Positions 9,832 through 20,427 of a stretch of 64,000 nucleotides of DNA are shown piece after piece. Under the pieces are notes generated by a model that saw only the letters and a list, made by a program, of their open reading frames with translations, had not been told where the DNA came from and did not search any database. Source of the stretch: Elioraea tepida (GTDB taxonomy: Bacteria; Pseudomonadota; Alphaproteobacteria; Acetobacterales; Acetobacteraceae); NCBI RefSeq assembly GCF_019203965.1, contig NZ_CP076448.1:2123001-2187000 (forward strand), in the 5' to 3' direction. Every line of letters starts with the position of its first letter. The first letter of the stretch is position 1. The position numbers and the translations under genes are program-made.

Positions 9832-9948
9832 CGATTCCGAATACCATGTCGGGGGCGGCACCGGCACGGGCAAGAGACGCAGGACGTGCCACAAGACCGT
9901 GCGGGGAAGAGCCGCGCGGAACCGGGCTCTACCACTGGGTGAATTCTC

Positions 9949-11157
9949 CTAGCCGGCAGCCTGCAACGCCCCGGTCTCCGCGCACCAGGCCTCGATCGCC
10001 CGGGCCATCGCGGCGGCGACGACGCGCCGGTGGTCGGGCCGGCGCAAGAGCGCCTCGTCCTCGCGGTTCGACAGGAACCCCATCTCGACGAGCACGGAGG
10101 GGATGTCGGGCGCCTTGAGCACGATAAAGCCGGCGAAGCGATGGCTGTTGGGCAGCATCGTCACGTCCTTGGCAAGGCTTGACACCGTGATCCGCGCCAT
10201 GCGCGCGGCACCGTTCAGCGTGTCGCGGCGGACGAGCGCGATCAGGATCCGCGCCGCCTCCGGCGTGACGCCCTCGAAGGTGGGGCCTGCGAACCGGTCG
10301 GCGCGGTTCTCGTTCCGAGCGATCCGCTCCGCGAGCGGGTCCGAGGCTTGCTCGGCGAGGGTGTAGACGGAGGCGCCGCGCACGTTCCGGTCATCGAGCG
10401 CATCGGCATGGAGGGAGAGGAAGAGATCGGCCCCGGCGGCTCGGGCGGCGCGCACCCGTTCGGTCAGAGGCACGAACACGTCGCGGGTGCGCGTCATCGC
10501 CACCCGAACGCGCCCGCCCTGCTCGAGCAGGCGCCGCGTTTCGAGGGCGGCGGCGAGCGTGATGTGCTTCTCCTGGGTTCGGGCGACCCGGCCAATCGCG
10601 CCCGGGTCGCGCCCGCCATGGCCCGGGTCGAGCATCACGAGCGGCTTGCGAGCGACCCGCGCCGGCTGGGCGGGCGCTTCAGCGTCCGCCGCCGGGCGCG
10701 CCGCGGCGCTGCTCGCCGTCTGGCGCAGGAACACGCTCTCCGGCGCGGGCGAGAGCGTGATCTCGAGGGCACGCCCCGACGACGCCTCGACCACCTCGGC
10801 CCGATCGACCGAGACCGGGCGCGCGAGATCGAGCACCACCCGGGTCACCCCGGGACGGTTCAGCCTCACGCGCACCCCGCGCACGAGGCCCGCGCCGGAT
10901 GGCGGTTCGCCGCCCGACCAGGCGAGACCGGGCAGATCGATCACGACCCTCGGCGGATTGCCGAGGGTGAACAGGCTGAATGCCGGCGAGGCAGTGGTGG
11001 CGAGCGAGAAGCGCGTCACCGCTCCCTCATGCGCGACCGAGGCGCCGGTGGCGGCGGCGGCATGGACTGCGCGCGACGCGAGCACGCTCACGGGCAGCGC
11101 CAGGGGTGCGCGAAGCCCCGCCATGACCACGAGGCGGCGCCCGAGACCGAGCGTCAT
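9949..11157 (-). CDS. amiC: N-acetylmuramoyl-L-alanine amidase with AMIN domain
   Basis: This zinc amidase cleaves the stem peptide from MurNAc during daughter-cell separation. The N-terminus has a Tat-like signal (GRRLVVMAGL), then an AMIN domain at about residues 40-140 that targets the septum. An Ala/Pro linker leads to Amidase_3 from about 172. Zinc ligands are His180 (LDPGHGG), Glu196 (TQEKH) and His250 (SLHAD); the catalytic Glu is about 358 in VEMGFLSN. A regulatory helix region precedes the last motif. The 402-residue length fits AmiC-type enzymes. The gene leads an amiC-mrcA-prfB series and is divergent from rne, an arrangement common in alphaproteobacteria. Confidence 0.94.
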   Translation of the reverse strand: MTLGLGRRLVVMAGLRAPLALPVSVLASRAVHAAAATGASVAHEGAVTRFSLATTASPAFSLFTLGNPPRVVIDLPGLAWSGGEPPSGAGLVRGVRVRLNRPGVTRVVLDLARPVSVDRAEVVEASSGRALEITLSPAPESVFLRQTASSAAARPAADAEAPAQPARVARKPLVMLDPGHGGRDPGAIGRVARTQEKHITLAAALETRRLLEQGGRVRVAMTRTRDVFVPLTERVRAARAAGADLFLSLHADALDDRNVRGASVYTLAEQASDPLAERIARNENRADRFAGPTFEGVTPEAARILIALVRRDTLNGAARMARITVSSLAKDVTMLPNSHRFAGFIVLKAPDIPSVLVEMGFLSNREDEALLRRPDHRRVVAAAMARAIEAWCAETGALQAAG

Positions 11158-11618
11158 GCCTTCTCCCAGCGGAGGTGAACCGGTTCGGGGGAACAGGATA
11201 TCAAGTTCTTCCGTGGGTTGCCACGTCTCGCTGAGGTGTCGCGGGAAGTCACGCGGGCCTTGTGATCAGGGCTCGCATGCGCCATTGTGCCTCACCCGCG
11301 CGGAGACCTGCCGCGCCGCCCCGCTCGGGCGTTCGGCCGGCGCTGTGGCCAGCGGGTGCCGCGCCTGGCGTGTCCTGCGGCTCGCGCAGGGGCGCCGCGT
11401 TCCGCCGGCACCGTCGAAGGTCGCCCCATCCGCTGGGCAGTCGCCACCGGGTGCACGCCGCGCCCGACGGAACGGAACGATGACCGGACGCTTCCTGCGC
11501 CCTGACCCGCTTCCGCCCACCGCCGCCCGTGCCGGTGGCCCCCGTCCATCCCCTTGCCGCCACGGCTCGGCACCGGCCACGCGCCCGAGTGCCGCCCTGG
11601 CGCGGAGACCGAGTGTCC
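11158..11618. promoter_or_regulatory. Divergent amiC/rne intergenic region, candidate rne promoter and long 5' leader
   Basis: This 461-base gap holds no convincing gene; the short ORFs on both strands look like GC-rich noise. On the plus strand a weak sigma-70-like pair, TTGTGA (11260-11265) and CATTGT (11283-11288), is separated by 17 bases and would leave a leader of over 300 bases before rne. E. coli rne also has a leader of about 360 bases that RNase E uses to control its own message. That the same happens here is inference. No clear amiC promoter was recognised. Confidence 0.4.
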
Positions 11619-14555
11619 ATGACCAAGCGCATGCTGATCGACGCCACCCACCCCGAGGAGACGCGCGTTGTCGTTCTTGACGGCAATCGCCTCGAGGAGT
11701 TCGACGTCGAGACCTCAACCAAGCGAACCCTCAAGGGCAACATCTACCTCGCCCGCGTGGTGAGGGTCGAGCCGAGCCTCCAGGCCGCGTTCGTCGAGTT
11801 CGGCGGAAACCGCCACGGTTTCCTCGCCTTCGGCGAGATCCACCCCGACTATTACCAGATCCCGGTCGCCGACCGGCAACGCCTGCTCGCTCTCGCCGAA
11901 CAGGAGGCGGCCGAAGAGGAGGAGGACGGGGGGGAGCTGGCGCCCGCGGAGGCAGCCTCGCAAGCAGGCGCTGCGGCGGCGGAGGGGTCGCCGCAGGAAG
12001 AGCCGCCCGGTGGTTCGTCGCCTGCACCGGAGTCGCCGGTGGCAGCATCGGAGGCCTCGGCCTCTGCCGCCAAGGACACCGCGCCCACGCCCCCTCCCTT
12101 CGAGGCGCCCGAACCGCCTCGGCCGGCCGAGGCGGCCGTCGTGCCCGATCTTCCCCCCGCGCCCGCGTCCACGCCGGAGGACGGGACCGAATCCACCCCC
12201 ACACCGCGGCCGCCGAGCGCGCAGCCGGTGCGGATCGAGGGCGAGACCATCTCCGCCGAGCCCGACCGGATCGCGATCCCGCCAGCGCCGCAGGCCGACC
12301 CGCTCGCGACCGCCGAGCAAGCCCGCGACGACGGGCCGGGGGAGGACTCCCCTGCCGCGCCCGACGAGTCGGAAGAGGTGCGCGGCCGCGGCGAGGTGGC
12401 CGAGGTGGCAGCGGAGCCGGCCGTGCCGGAGACCATCGGCGGCGGCGACGGCGCCGAAGAGGAGCGGCCGCGGCGGATCAACCCACGCTTCCTCCGCAAC
12501 TACAAGATCCAGGAGGTGATCAAGCGCCGGCAGATCCTGCTCGTGCAGGTGGTGAAGGAGGAGCGTGGAAACAAAGGGGCAGCGCTGACCACCTATCTCT
12601 CGCTCGCCGGCCGCTACTGCGTCCTGATGCCGAACACGCCGCACGGCGGCGGGATCAGCCGCAAGATCTCCTCCGCGGCCGACCGCAAGCGCCTGCGCGA
12701 GATCATGGCCGAGCTCGACCTACCGAAGGGCATGGGCCTGATCGTCCGCACCGCCGGGGCGAACCGCCCCAAGGCTGAGATCAAGCGCGACTGCGAATAT
12801 CTCCTCCGGCTGTGGGACAGCATCCGCGAAAAGACGCTCGCCTCCGTCGCCCCGGCCCTGATCTACGAGGAGGCGAACCTCATCAAGCGCGCGATCCGCG
12901 ACCTCTACTCGCGCGACATCGACGAGATCCTGGTGGACGGCGAGGAGGCCTACCGCGCCGCCAAGGACTTCATGCGCATGCTGATCCCGTCGCATGCGAA
13001 GAAGGTGCAGCTCTACCGCGACGGCGGCGTGCCCCTGTTCGCGCGCGCCGGCGTCGAGGCGCAGCTCGATGCGATGCACTCGCCGCGCGTCGAGCTCCGA
13101 TCGGGCGGCTCGATCGTGATCAACCAGACCGAGGCGCTGGTCGCGATCGACGTCAATTCGGGCCGATCGACGCGCGAGCGCAACATCGAGGAGACCGCGC
13201 TCAAGACCAATCTCGAGGCGGCGGACGAGATCGCCCGCCAGCTCCGCCTGCGCGACCTCGCGGGGCTGATCGTGATCGACTTCATCGACATGGAGACGAG
13301 CCGCAACAACGCCGCCGTCGAGCGGCGCCTGAAGGAGGCGCTGAAGCACGATCGCGCGCGGATCCAGGTCGGCCGGATCAGCCATTTCGGCCTGCTCGAG
13401 ATGAGCCGCCAGCGCCTCCGCCCGAGCCTGACCGAGACCGCTTTCGTCACCTGCCCGCACTGCGGCGGCACCGGCCTCGTCCGCTCGACCGAGAGCGCGG
13501 CGGTTCAGGTCCTGCGCGCGATCGAAGACGAGGCGGCGCGGCGCCGGGCGGGCGAGATCGTCGTCCGCTGCGCCGGTTCGGTCGCGCTCTACCTGCTCAA
13601 CATGAAGCGCCAGCGCCTCGCCGAGCTCGAGGCGGCGTTCTCGATGCGGATCCTGTTCGCCGCTGACGACACGCTCATTCCCCCCGCGCACAGGATCGAG
13701 CGAACCAAGCCCCCCGTGATCGTCGCTCCACCCGCGGCCCCCGCCCCCCTGCCGCCACCGCCGCCGGCCGAGGACGACGAGGAGGAGGCGGCGGCCGAGG
13801 CGGAGGTCGAGGAGAGCGTCGAGGAGACCGCTCAGGAAGGGGAGCGCGAGGCGCAGCCTGACCGTCCACAGCCCTCCACAGGCGACGGCGAACGGCGCCG
13901 CCGCCGCCGCCGCCGCAGGCGCGGCAGGCGCGAGGAGGGCTCGGCCGCCGCTCCTGCAACGGTGCCGCCCGGGATCGGCGACCAGCCCGGGCTCGCGGTG
14001 AGCGAGCCTGCCGAGGCCATGAGCGCCGAGGCCGAGGCGGAGGACGAGGGGGCCGCCGCAGGGCCGCCACGAGGGGCTTCTGAGAGTGAGGAGGCGGCGC
14101 GGACGCGCCGCCGCCGCGGGCGACGCGGCGGCCGACGCCGTCGCCGCGAGGACGAGGCGGGCGCGGGGCGCGCCGAGCCGGCCGCCCCGCCTGTGATGTT
14201 CCAGGGCGCGACACCGGCCAACCCCTTCGGCGACACGGCGCTCGACCTCTTCGAGGCGATCGAACGCGAGCTGACCGCGACCGACACGCCGCCTGCCGCG
14301 ACCCTCGAGGTCGCGGCTGAGCCTGTCGTCGCCGCATCGGGTGATGGCCCGCCTGCCGCCGCTGCTCCGTCACCGCCCGCCGCCGCCCTGCCGGAGCGGC
14401 CCGTGGTCGAGCCGGTGCACGACGCCCCGCAGCCCGCCGCGCCGGCGTCGGCGCCTGAGCCGAAAGCGCCGATCGCCTCGATGGAGATCAAGCCGATCGT
14501 CGTCGACGAGGCGCCGCCCGACGTCCCGCGCAAGCGCGGCTGGTGGCGTCGCTAG
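11619..14555 (+). CDS. rne: Ribonuclease E
   Basis: RNase E is the endonuclease that starts mRNA decay and matures rRNA and tRNA, and it scaffolds the degradosome. The start MTKRMLIDATHPEET is the standard alphaproteobacterial N-terminus; GGAGA lies about ten bases upstream. The S1 domain begins near residue 37. An acidic, Pro/Ala/Glu-rich insert at about 95-284 interrupts it before the core resumes (NPRFLRNYKIQEVIKRR). Catalytic Asp511 (VAIDVNSGRST) and Asp554 (GLIVIDFIDM) have the same 43-residue spacing as E. coli Asp303/Asp346. The Zn-link CPHC is at 612-615. The C-terminal half is disordered with Arg-rich RNA-binding tracts and ends in RKRGWWRR. Total about 978 residues. Confidence 0.96.
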   Translation: MTKRMLIDATHPEETRVVVLDGNRLEEFDVETSTKRTLKGNIYLARVVRVEPSLQAAFVEFGGNRHGFLAFGEIHPDYYQIPVADRQRLLALAEQEAAEEEEDGGELAPAEAASQAGAAAAEGSPQEEPPGGSSPAPESPVAASEASASAAKDTAPTPPPFEAPEPPRPAEAAVVPDLPPAPASTPEDGTESTPTPRPPSAQPVRIEGETISAEPDRIAIPPAPQADPLATAEQARDDGPGEDSPAAPDESEEVRGRGEVAEVAAEPAVPETIGGGDGAEEERPRRINPRFLRNYKIQEVIKRRQILLVQVVKEERGNKGAALTTYLSLAGRYCVLMPNTPHGGGISRKISSAADRKRLREIMAELDLPKGMGLIVRTAGANRPKAEIKRDCEYLLRLWDSIREKTLASVAPALIYEEANLIKRAIRDLYSRDIDEILVDGEEAYRAAKDFMRMLIPSHAKKVQLYRDGGVPLFARAGVEAQLDAMHSPRVELRSGGSIVINQTEALVAIDVNSGRSTRERNIEETALKTNLEAADEIARQLRLRDLAGLIVIDFIDMETSRNNAAVERRLKEALKHDRARIQVGRISHFGLLEMSRQRLRPSLTETAFVTCPHCGGTGLVRSTESAAVQVLRAIEDEAARRRAGEIVVRCAGSVALYLLNMKRQRLAELEAAFSMRILFAADDTLIPPAHRIERTKPPVIVAPPAAPAPLPPPPPAEDDEEEAAAEAEVEESVEETAQEGEREAQPDRPQPSTGDGERRRRRRRRRRGRREEGSAAAPATVPPGIGDQPGLAVSEPAEAMSAEAEAEDEGAAAGPPRGASESEEAARTRRRRGRRGGRRRRREDEAGAGRAEPAAPPVMFQGATPANPFGDTALDLFEAIERELTATDTPPAATLEVAAEPVVAASGDGPPAAAAPSPPAAALPERPVVEPVHDAPQPAAPASAPEPKAPIASMEIKPIVVDEAPPDVPRKRGWWRR

Positions 14556-14952
14556 AGCAGATCGCATACGGCTGGAAACAGCCGTAGGCGTGAAGATGCT
14601 CGCAAGATGAGGCCAGAGCGGTTTCCACTCATCTGGAAACCGCTCTAGCCCGGCCGGCACGGAGCGTGGGCGAGGTCTGCCGTCGGCAGCACCTCGCCCG
14701 GGAGTGTTTCCCCGAGAGGGTGAGGGATCGCGCCCGTCGTCGGTCGTGTTCGGGAATGCCGCGGCTGGCGGGGCCGGGCACGACAGCGCGCAGCCGCATT
14801 TGGAGCGGCGCCCCCCCGGGGGCGGGGCGGAAGCTCGGCCCGCCGGCAGCGCCGCCGGCGCGCGCGTCCCGCACGGCCGCAGCACGCCCTCGCATCCGCC
14901 CGGCCGGGAGGTCGTCGGCATCGGCTGACCGCTCCGCGCCGACAGACGCGGC
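14556..14952. repeat. Intergenic region with two inverted repeats (REP/MITE-like) after rne
   Basis: This 397-base gap between the rne stop and the sucD stop has no supportable gene. It carries two hairpins: 8-bp TACGGCTG/CAGCCGTA with a GAAA tetraloop (14567-14586), and 12-bp AGAGCGGTTTCC/GGAAACCGCTCT with an 8-base loop (14615-14646). The segment 14552-14647 begins CTAGAGC and ends GCTCTAG, so its outer ends are also inverted (8 of 8 counting CTAGAGC to GCTCTAG). That makes it a ~96-bp element resembling dispersed palindromic repeats. No T-run follows, so a simple intrinsic terminator is less likely, though folding could protect the rne 3' end. From 14650 to 14952 I see nothing. Confidence 0.6.
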
Positions 14953-15825
14953 TCAGCCGAGCGCCTTGACCATCGTCGAGCCGAGCGCGGCGGGGCTGTC
15001 CGCGACCAGGATGCCCGCCTCGCGCATTGCCGCCATCTTGTAGGCGGCGGTGTCCTTGCCGCCCGAGATCACCGCGCCCGCATGCCCCATGCGCCGCCCG
15101 GGCGGAGCGGTGGCCCCGGCGATGAAGCCGACCACGGGCTTCTTCCGCTTCTCGCGGGCGAGGAACTCCGCCGCCTCGACCTCGGACTGGCCGCCGATCT
15201 CGCCGATCATGATGATCGCCTGGGTCTCGTCATCGGCGAGGAACAGCTCAAGCACCTCGATGAAGTCGAGACCCTTCACCGGGTCCCCGCCGATGCCCAC
15301 ACAGGTGCTCTGGCCCAGGCCCGCGGCGGTGGTCTGCGCCACCGCTTCATAGGTCAGGGTGCCGGACTTCGAGACGATGCCGATCCTGCCGCGCCGGTGG
15401 ATGTGGCCCGGCATGATACCGATCTTGCAGGCATCGGGGGTGATGATCCCGGGGCAGTTCGGCCCGATCAGTTTCGACTTCGAGCCGGTGAGAGCGCGCT
15501 TGACCTTCACCATCTCGAGCACCGGAATCCCTTCCGTGATGCAGACGATCAGCGGCATCTCGGCGTCGATCGCCTCGAGGATGGCATCCGCCGCGAAGGC
15601 GGGGGGAACGTAGATCGCGGTCGCCGTCGCCCCGGTCTTCGCCTTTGCCTCGGCGACGGTGTCGAACACCGGAAGGTCGAGATGCGTCGTGCCGCCCTTT
15701 CCTGGCGTGACGCCGCCGACCACTTTCGTCCCGTAGGCGATCGCCTGCTCGCTGTGGAACGTGCCTTGGGCGCCGGTGAAGCCCTGGGTAATCACCCGGG
15801 TGGTGGCGTCGACAAGAATGGCCAT
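14953..15825 (-). CDS. sucD: Succinyl-CoA synthetase (ADP-forming), alpha subunit
   Basis: SucD carries the CoA site and the phosphohistidine of the TCA enzyme that makes succinate and ATP/GTP from succinyl-CoA. The 290-residue length is exact for the family. The N-terminal Rossmann fold shows [19 protein letters not shown], and the phosphorylated His is about residue 248 in [23 protein letters not shown] and [10 protein letters not shown] are also as expected. ATG 15825 follows the sucC stop by a single base, so the two are translationally linked in the order sucC-sucD. Confidence 0.97.
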   Translation of the reverse strand: MAILVDATTRVITQGFTGAQGTFHSEQAIAYGTKVVGGVTPGKGGTTHLDLPVFDTVAEAKAKTGATATAIYVPPAFAADAILEAIDAEMPLIVCITEGIPVLEMVKVKRALTGSKSKLIGPNCPGIITPDACKIGIMPGHIHRRGRIGIVSKSGTLTYEAVAQTTAAGLGQSTCVGIGGDPVKGLDFIEVLELFLADDETQAIIMIGEIGGQSEVEAAEFLAREKRKKPVVGFIAGATAPPGRRMGHAGAVISGGKDTAAYKMAAMREAGILVADSPAALGSTMVKALG

Positions 15826-15826
15826 C

Positions 15827-17023
15827 TCAGGCGGCCTCCTTCACGGCCTGGACCACCTTGGCGGCGGCGTCGGCGAGGTTGTCGGCGGAGACGATCGGAA
15901 GCCCCGAGGCGGCGAGGATCTTCTTGCCGAGCTCGACATTCGTCCCCTCGAGCCTGACGACGAGCGGAACCGACAGCGACACCTCGCGCGCGGCGGCCAC
16001 CACGCCTTCGGCGATCACGTCGCAGCGCATGATGCCGCCGAAGATGTTGACGAGGATTCCCTCGACCTTGGGGTCGGAGAGGATGATCTTGAACGCGGCC
16101 GTGACGCGCTCCTTCGTCGCGCCGCCGCCAACGTCGAGGAAATTGGCCGGTTCGCCGCCGTAGAGCTTGATGATGTCCATCGTCGCCATCGCAAGCCCGG
16201 CACCGTTGACCATGCAGCCGATGTTGCCGTCGAGAGCGACGTAGTTGAGGTCGTACTTCGCCGCCTCGATCTCCTTCGGGTCCATCTCGCTCTCGTCACG
16301 GAGAGCGGCGATCTCGAGGTGGCGGAACAGGGCGTTGTCGTCGAAGCTCACCTTGGCGTCGAGCGCCACCACATCGCCCGACGACGTGACGACGAGCGGA
16401 TTGATCTCGACGATCGCGCAGTCGAGCTCGACGAAGGCGCGGTAGAGCGAGAGCACGAAGCCGGTGAAGGCGCGCACCTCGCTCCCCGACAGCCCAAGGC
16501 CGAAGGCGAGGGTGCGGCCGTGGAAGGGCTGCACGCCCGTCGCCGGGTCGACATGAACGCGGAGGATACGCTCGGGGTGGCGTGCGGCGACCTCCTCGAT
16601 CTCCACCCCGCCCTCGGTCGAGGCCATGATCGCCACGCGGCCGACCGAGCGATCGACAAGCAGGCCGAGATAGAGCTCGCGGGCGATGTCGCAGCCGCTC
16701 TCGACATAGACGCGCTGCACCTTCCGCCCTGCGGGCCCGGTTTGGGCCGTCACCAGCACCTTGCCGATCATCGCCTCGGCGGCCGCCCGAGCCTCCGCCG
16801 GCGAGCGCGCGATCCGAACCCCGCCCTTTCCGGAGGCGTCGTCGAGGAAGCGGCCCTTGCCGCGGCCGCCGGCATGGATCTGCGCCTTGACCACGGTGAC
16901 GGGTGAGGCGAGCGAGGCGGCGATCCGCTCCGCCTCCTCCGGGCTCCAGGCCACACCGCCCTTGAGCACGGCCACGCCGTATTTCGCGAGCAGCTCCTTG
17001 GCCTGGTACTCGTGGATGTTCAT
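15827..17023 (-). CDS. sucC: Succinyl-CoA synthetase, beta subunit
   Basis: SucC provides the ATP-grasp nucleotide site and dimerises with SucD. The protein starts [17 protein letters not shown], has the ATP-grasp core [14 protein letters not shown] (about 44-57), the metal-binding EINPLV near residue 200, and the C-terminal flavodoxin-like [14 protein letters not shown]. The 398-residue length is normal. It lies 82 bases downstream of mdh on the same strand, so mdh-sucC-sucD is probably one transcript, as is usual in alphaproteobacteria. Confidence 0.97.
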   Translation of the reverse strand: MNIHEYQAKELLAKYGVAVLKGGVAWSPEEAERIAASLASPVTVVKAQIHAGGRGKGRFLDDASGKGGVRIARSPAEARAAAEAMIGKVLVTAQTGPAGRKVQRVYVESGCDIARELYLGLLVDRSVGRVAIMASTEGGVEIEEVAARHPERILRVHVDPATGVQPFHGRTLAFGLGLSGSEVRAFTGFVLSLYRAFVELDCAIVEINPLVVTSSGDVVALDAKVSFDDNALFRHLEIAALRDESEMDPKEIEAAKYDLNYVALDGNIGCMVNGAGLAMATMDIIKLYGGEPANFLDVGGGATKERVTAAFKIILSDPKVEGILVNIFGGIMRCDVIAEGVVAAAREVSLSVPLVVRLEGTNVELGKKILAASGLPIVSADNLADAAAKVVQAVKEAA

Positions 17024-17105
17024 CGCAGGGTCTCCATTGCGGAGAGGGAGTGTTCGGGACGCGGCACGGGGGTACGCGGACGTGGGGCCGGGCCCGGCGC
17101 GGCGT

Positions 17106-18209
<1,104 letters not shown>

Positions 18210-18632
18210 TCAGCGCCGTCGGCCGCCCTCGCTTCGGAACTGGCGCACGCTCGCGGCCGCGTCGTCGAGCCGTGCCTGGGCGCGACGCTCCGCCGCTCTC
18301 GCCGCGTCCGCGGCACGACGCGCCGCGATGATCTCGACCGCCCGCTCGGCGGCGCGCGCCTCGGCAAGCGCCTCGCGCTGCCGCTCCGCCGCGCGCGCCG
18401 CCGCCGCCGCCTTCGCCGCTGCGGCGCGTGCCTCGGCGACCCCACGCGGCAGCCAGGCCGCGTAGGCCGCCGGGTCGCCCGCCTCTGCCTCCGCCATCAG
18501 CGCCCGCTCCGCCGCGACGGCCTCGGCGGCGACGCGCTCCTCGACGCGAAGTGCCTCGGCGAGTGCGCGACGCGCCTCCGTGACCGCGAGGCGGCGCAGC
18601 CGCGCAAGCGTTGCGAGCGCGTCACGTGCCAT
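18210..18632 (-). CDS. fliJ: FliJ-like flagellar export chaperone/stalk protein
   Basis: The protein is 140 residues, almost entirely helical, and very rich in Ala, Arg and Glu with heptad-like spacing, consistent with the coiled-coil FliJ that inserts into the FliI hexamer of the flagellar type III export ATPase. Sequence conservation in FliJ is poor, so the call rests mainly on composition, length (about 147 usual) and position: the ATG at 18632 overlaps the 3' end of fliI by 11 bases. It ends 150 bases before mdh. Confidence 0.75.
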   Translation of the reverse strand: MARDALATLARLRRLAVTEARRALAEALRVEERVAAEAVAAERALMAEAEAGDPAAYAAWLPRGVAEARAAAAKAAAAARAAERQREALAEARAAERAVEIIAARRAADAARAAERRAQARLDDAAASVRQFRSEGGRRR

Positions 18633-19998
18633 GGCTGTCCAGGATGGCGGCGAGAGCGGCAAAGGCCGCCTCGGGCGTGTCGGTCTCGTCCTTTCCTTGC
18701 GCGAGCAGGGCCTCGATTCGAGGAGCGAGCCGCACCGCCTCGTCCACCTCTGGGTCCGAGCCCGGCCGGTAGGCGCCGAGACGGACCATGTCGGCCATCT
18801 CGCTGTGCAGGGCGAGCAGGCGGCGTGCGCGCGCAAGCAGCGCCTTCTGTTCGGGAGCGAGGAGTCCGTCTGCCGCACGCGAGAGGCTGCGCAGCACGTT
18901 CACCGCCGGGAAGCGCCCGGCTTCGGCGATCCTGCGTTCGAGCACGACATGGCCGTCGAGAATGCCGCGCGCAGCATCGGCTACCGGCTCGTCATGGTCC
19001 TCGCCCTCGACGAGGACGGTGAAGAGGGCGGTGATCGCGCCGCCGCGGCCCTCGAGCCCGGGACCGGCGCGCTCGAGCAGGCGCGGAAGCTCGGCGAACA
19101 CCGAGGGCGGGTAGCCGCGCGTGGCCGGCGGTTCGCCAGCGGAGAGGCCGATCTCGCGCAACGCCAGGCAGAACCGCGTGACGCTGTCCATCATCAGGAG
19201 CACGTTCAGCCCCTCGTCGCGGAAATGCTCGGCGACCGCGAGCGCCGCGTGCGCCGCCTCGCGGCGCAACAGCGGCGCGGCATCGGAGGTGGCGACGACG
19301 ACCACCGATCGCGCGAGCCCCGCCTCGCCGAGATCGTCCTCGATGAACTCGCGCACCTCTCGGCCGCGTTCGCCGACAAGTGCGATCACCGCGACGTCGC
19401 AGGCGGCCTGGCGCGCGAGCATCGCCATCAGCGTGGACTTGCCCACCCCAGAGCCTGCGAAGAGGCCGAGCCGCTGCCCCTGCCGGCAGCCGGTGAAGAG
19501 GTCGAGCGCGCGCACACCAAGCGGCAGGCGCGGCCCGAGCCGCGCCCGCGCGGTGGCGGGAGGCGGGGCGGCACGCACCAGGCGCGGCGCCGGCCCGGGA
19601 GGGAGGGGCCCACGCCCGTCGAGCGGGTTGCCGAGCGGATCGATCACGCGCCCGAGCCAGGCGTGCGAGACGGCGAAGCGCGCCTCGCCGCCGATGCGCG
19701 CGGGCATCCCTGGGCCGAGCCCGGCGAGATCGCCAAGCGCCATGGCCTGGGCGCGGCCCGAGCGGAAGCCGATCACCTCGAGCATCACCTCGCGGCCGTC
19801 GCGCGCCGTGGCGACCAGACGATCGCCGACCGAGAGGAACCCCGTCACCCCTTCGACCTCGACGGCAAGACCGGTGACGGAGGCGAGCCGACCTGTCAGC
19901 TGGAGTTGGGGGAGAGAACGGAAGGCGGTTGCGGCGGCGGCGAGACGCTCGGCGAGCGGCAGCGGAGGATCCTTCGTCGCGGCGAGGGCGGGCTGCAT
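18622..19998 (-). CDS. fliI: Flagellar type III export ATPase FliI
   Basis: FliI is the hexameric ATPase that helps unfold and deliver substrates to the flagellar export gate. Walker A (GSGVGKST, about 182-189), Walker B (LLMMDSVTRF, Asp about 271) and the FliI/SctN signature PPSVFAELPRLLERAG are present. The length of about 458 fits. I chose ATG 19998 (MQPALAATK) because GGGAG lies suitably upstream; two in-frame ATGs at 20025 and 20064 lack a good site. Only fliI and fliJ occur here, with no other flagellar gene in the window. A non-flagellar type III ATPase is less likely given the FliI-like motifs. Confidence 0.9.
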   Translation of the reverse strand: MQPALAATKDPPLPLAERLAAAATAFRSLPQLQLTGRLASVTGLAVEVEGVTGFLSVGDRLVATARDGREVMLEVIGFRSGRAQAMALGDLAGLGPGMPARIGGEARFAVSHAWLGRVIDPLGNPLDGRGPLPPGPAPRLVRAAPPPATARARLGPRLPLGVRALDLFTGCRQGQRLGLFAGSGVGKSTLMAMLARQAACDVAVIALVGERGREVREFIEDDLGEAGLARSVVVVATSDAAPLLRREAAHAALAVAEHFRDEGLNVLLMMDSVTRFCLALREIGLSAGEPPATRGYPPSVFAELPRLLERAGPGLEGRGGAITALFTVLVEGEDHDEPVADAARGILDGHVVLERRIAEAGRFPAVNVLRSLSRAADGLLAPEQKALLARARRLLALHSEMADMVRLGAYRPGSDPEVDEAVRLAPRIEALLAQGKDETDTPEAAFAALAAILDSHGT

Positions 19999-20427
19999 GC
20001 GGGCGCTCCCGTCTGTCCTGCCCATGTGTGTGGGGCGTGGGCGGTTAACGCGCGGTGAAGGCATGCGCGTGTCTGCACGCCCGAGAGCGCCTCACGGATG
20101 TGCATGAGCTCTGACGGATGCGTGAGTCGGAAAACCTTACATGCGGCGGGAGCGTCGTCGTCTTCGCCCAGGCGGCCCGCGGGCCGCCCCCTGCCGAAGG
20201 GCGAGAGAGAGGTGGCGCAGAGCTGGTTCTGCCTCTACCGGCGGACATGTCTTGAAACTCCCGTGCAATCTCATGAAATGAGACGGTGCGTTGTCGGGAA
20301 TCTTTACATCCTCTGCGCATGATCCAAGATTTCCAAGCGACCACAAGGGCTTGGCTTTTGGTATGGGCCGTGCATGACCCGTCAACACAGGGCGCGCGTG
20401 TGCGGGCCGATGTTCAGGAGAGATGGT
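19999..20427. promoter_or_regulatory. Divergent fliI / PEP-CTERM intergenic region
   Basis: A 429-base gap without a convincing gene. On the plus strand TTTACA (20303-20308), 17 bases, then AAGATT (20326-20331) is a weak sigma-70-like candidate for the PEP-CTERM gene, leaving about a 90-base leader. I looked for a sigma-54 motif, as known for some PEP-CTERM genes, and found none with correct -24/-12 spacing. The stretch around 20095-20130 contains an imperfect direct repeat of CGGATG-x-G. Nothing else is evident. Confidence 0.3.

Noticed and set aside
14656-14952. Short ORFs between the inverted repeats and sucD
   Set aside because: Arg/Pro-rich products without ribosome sites or family features.
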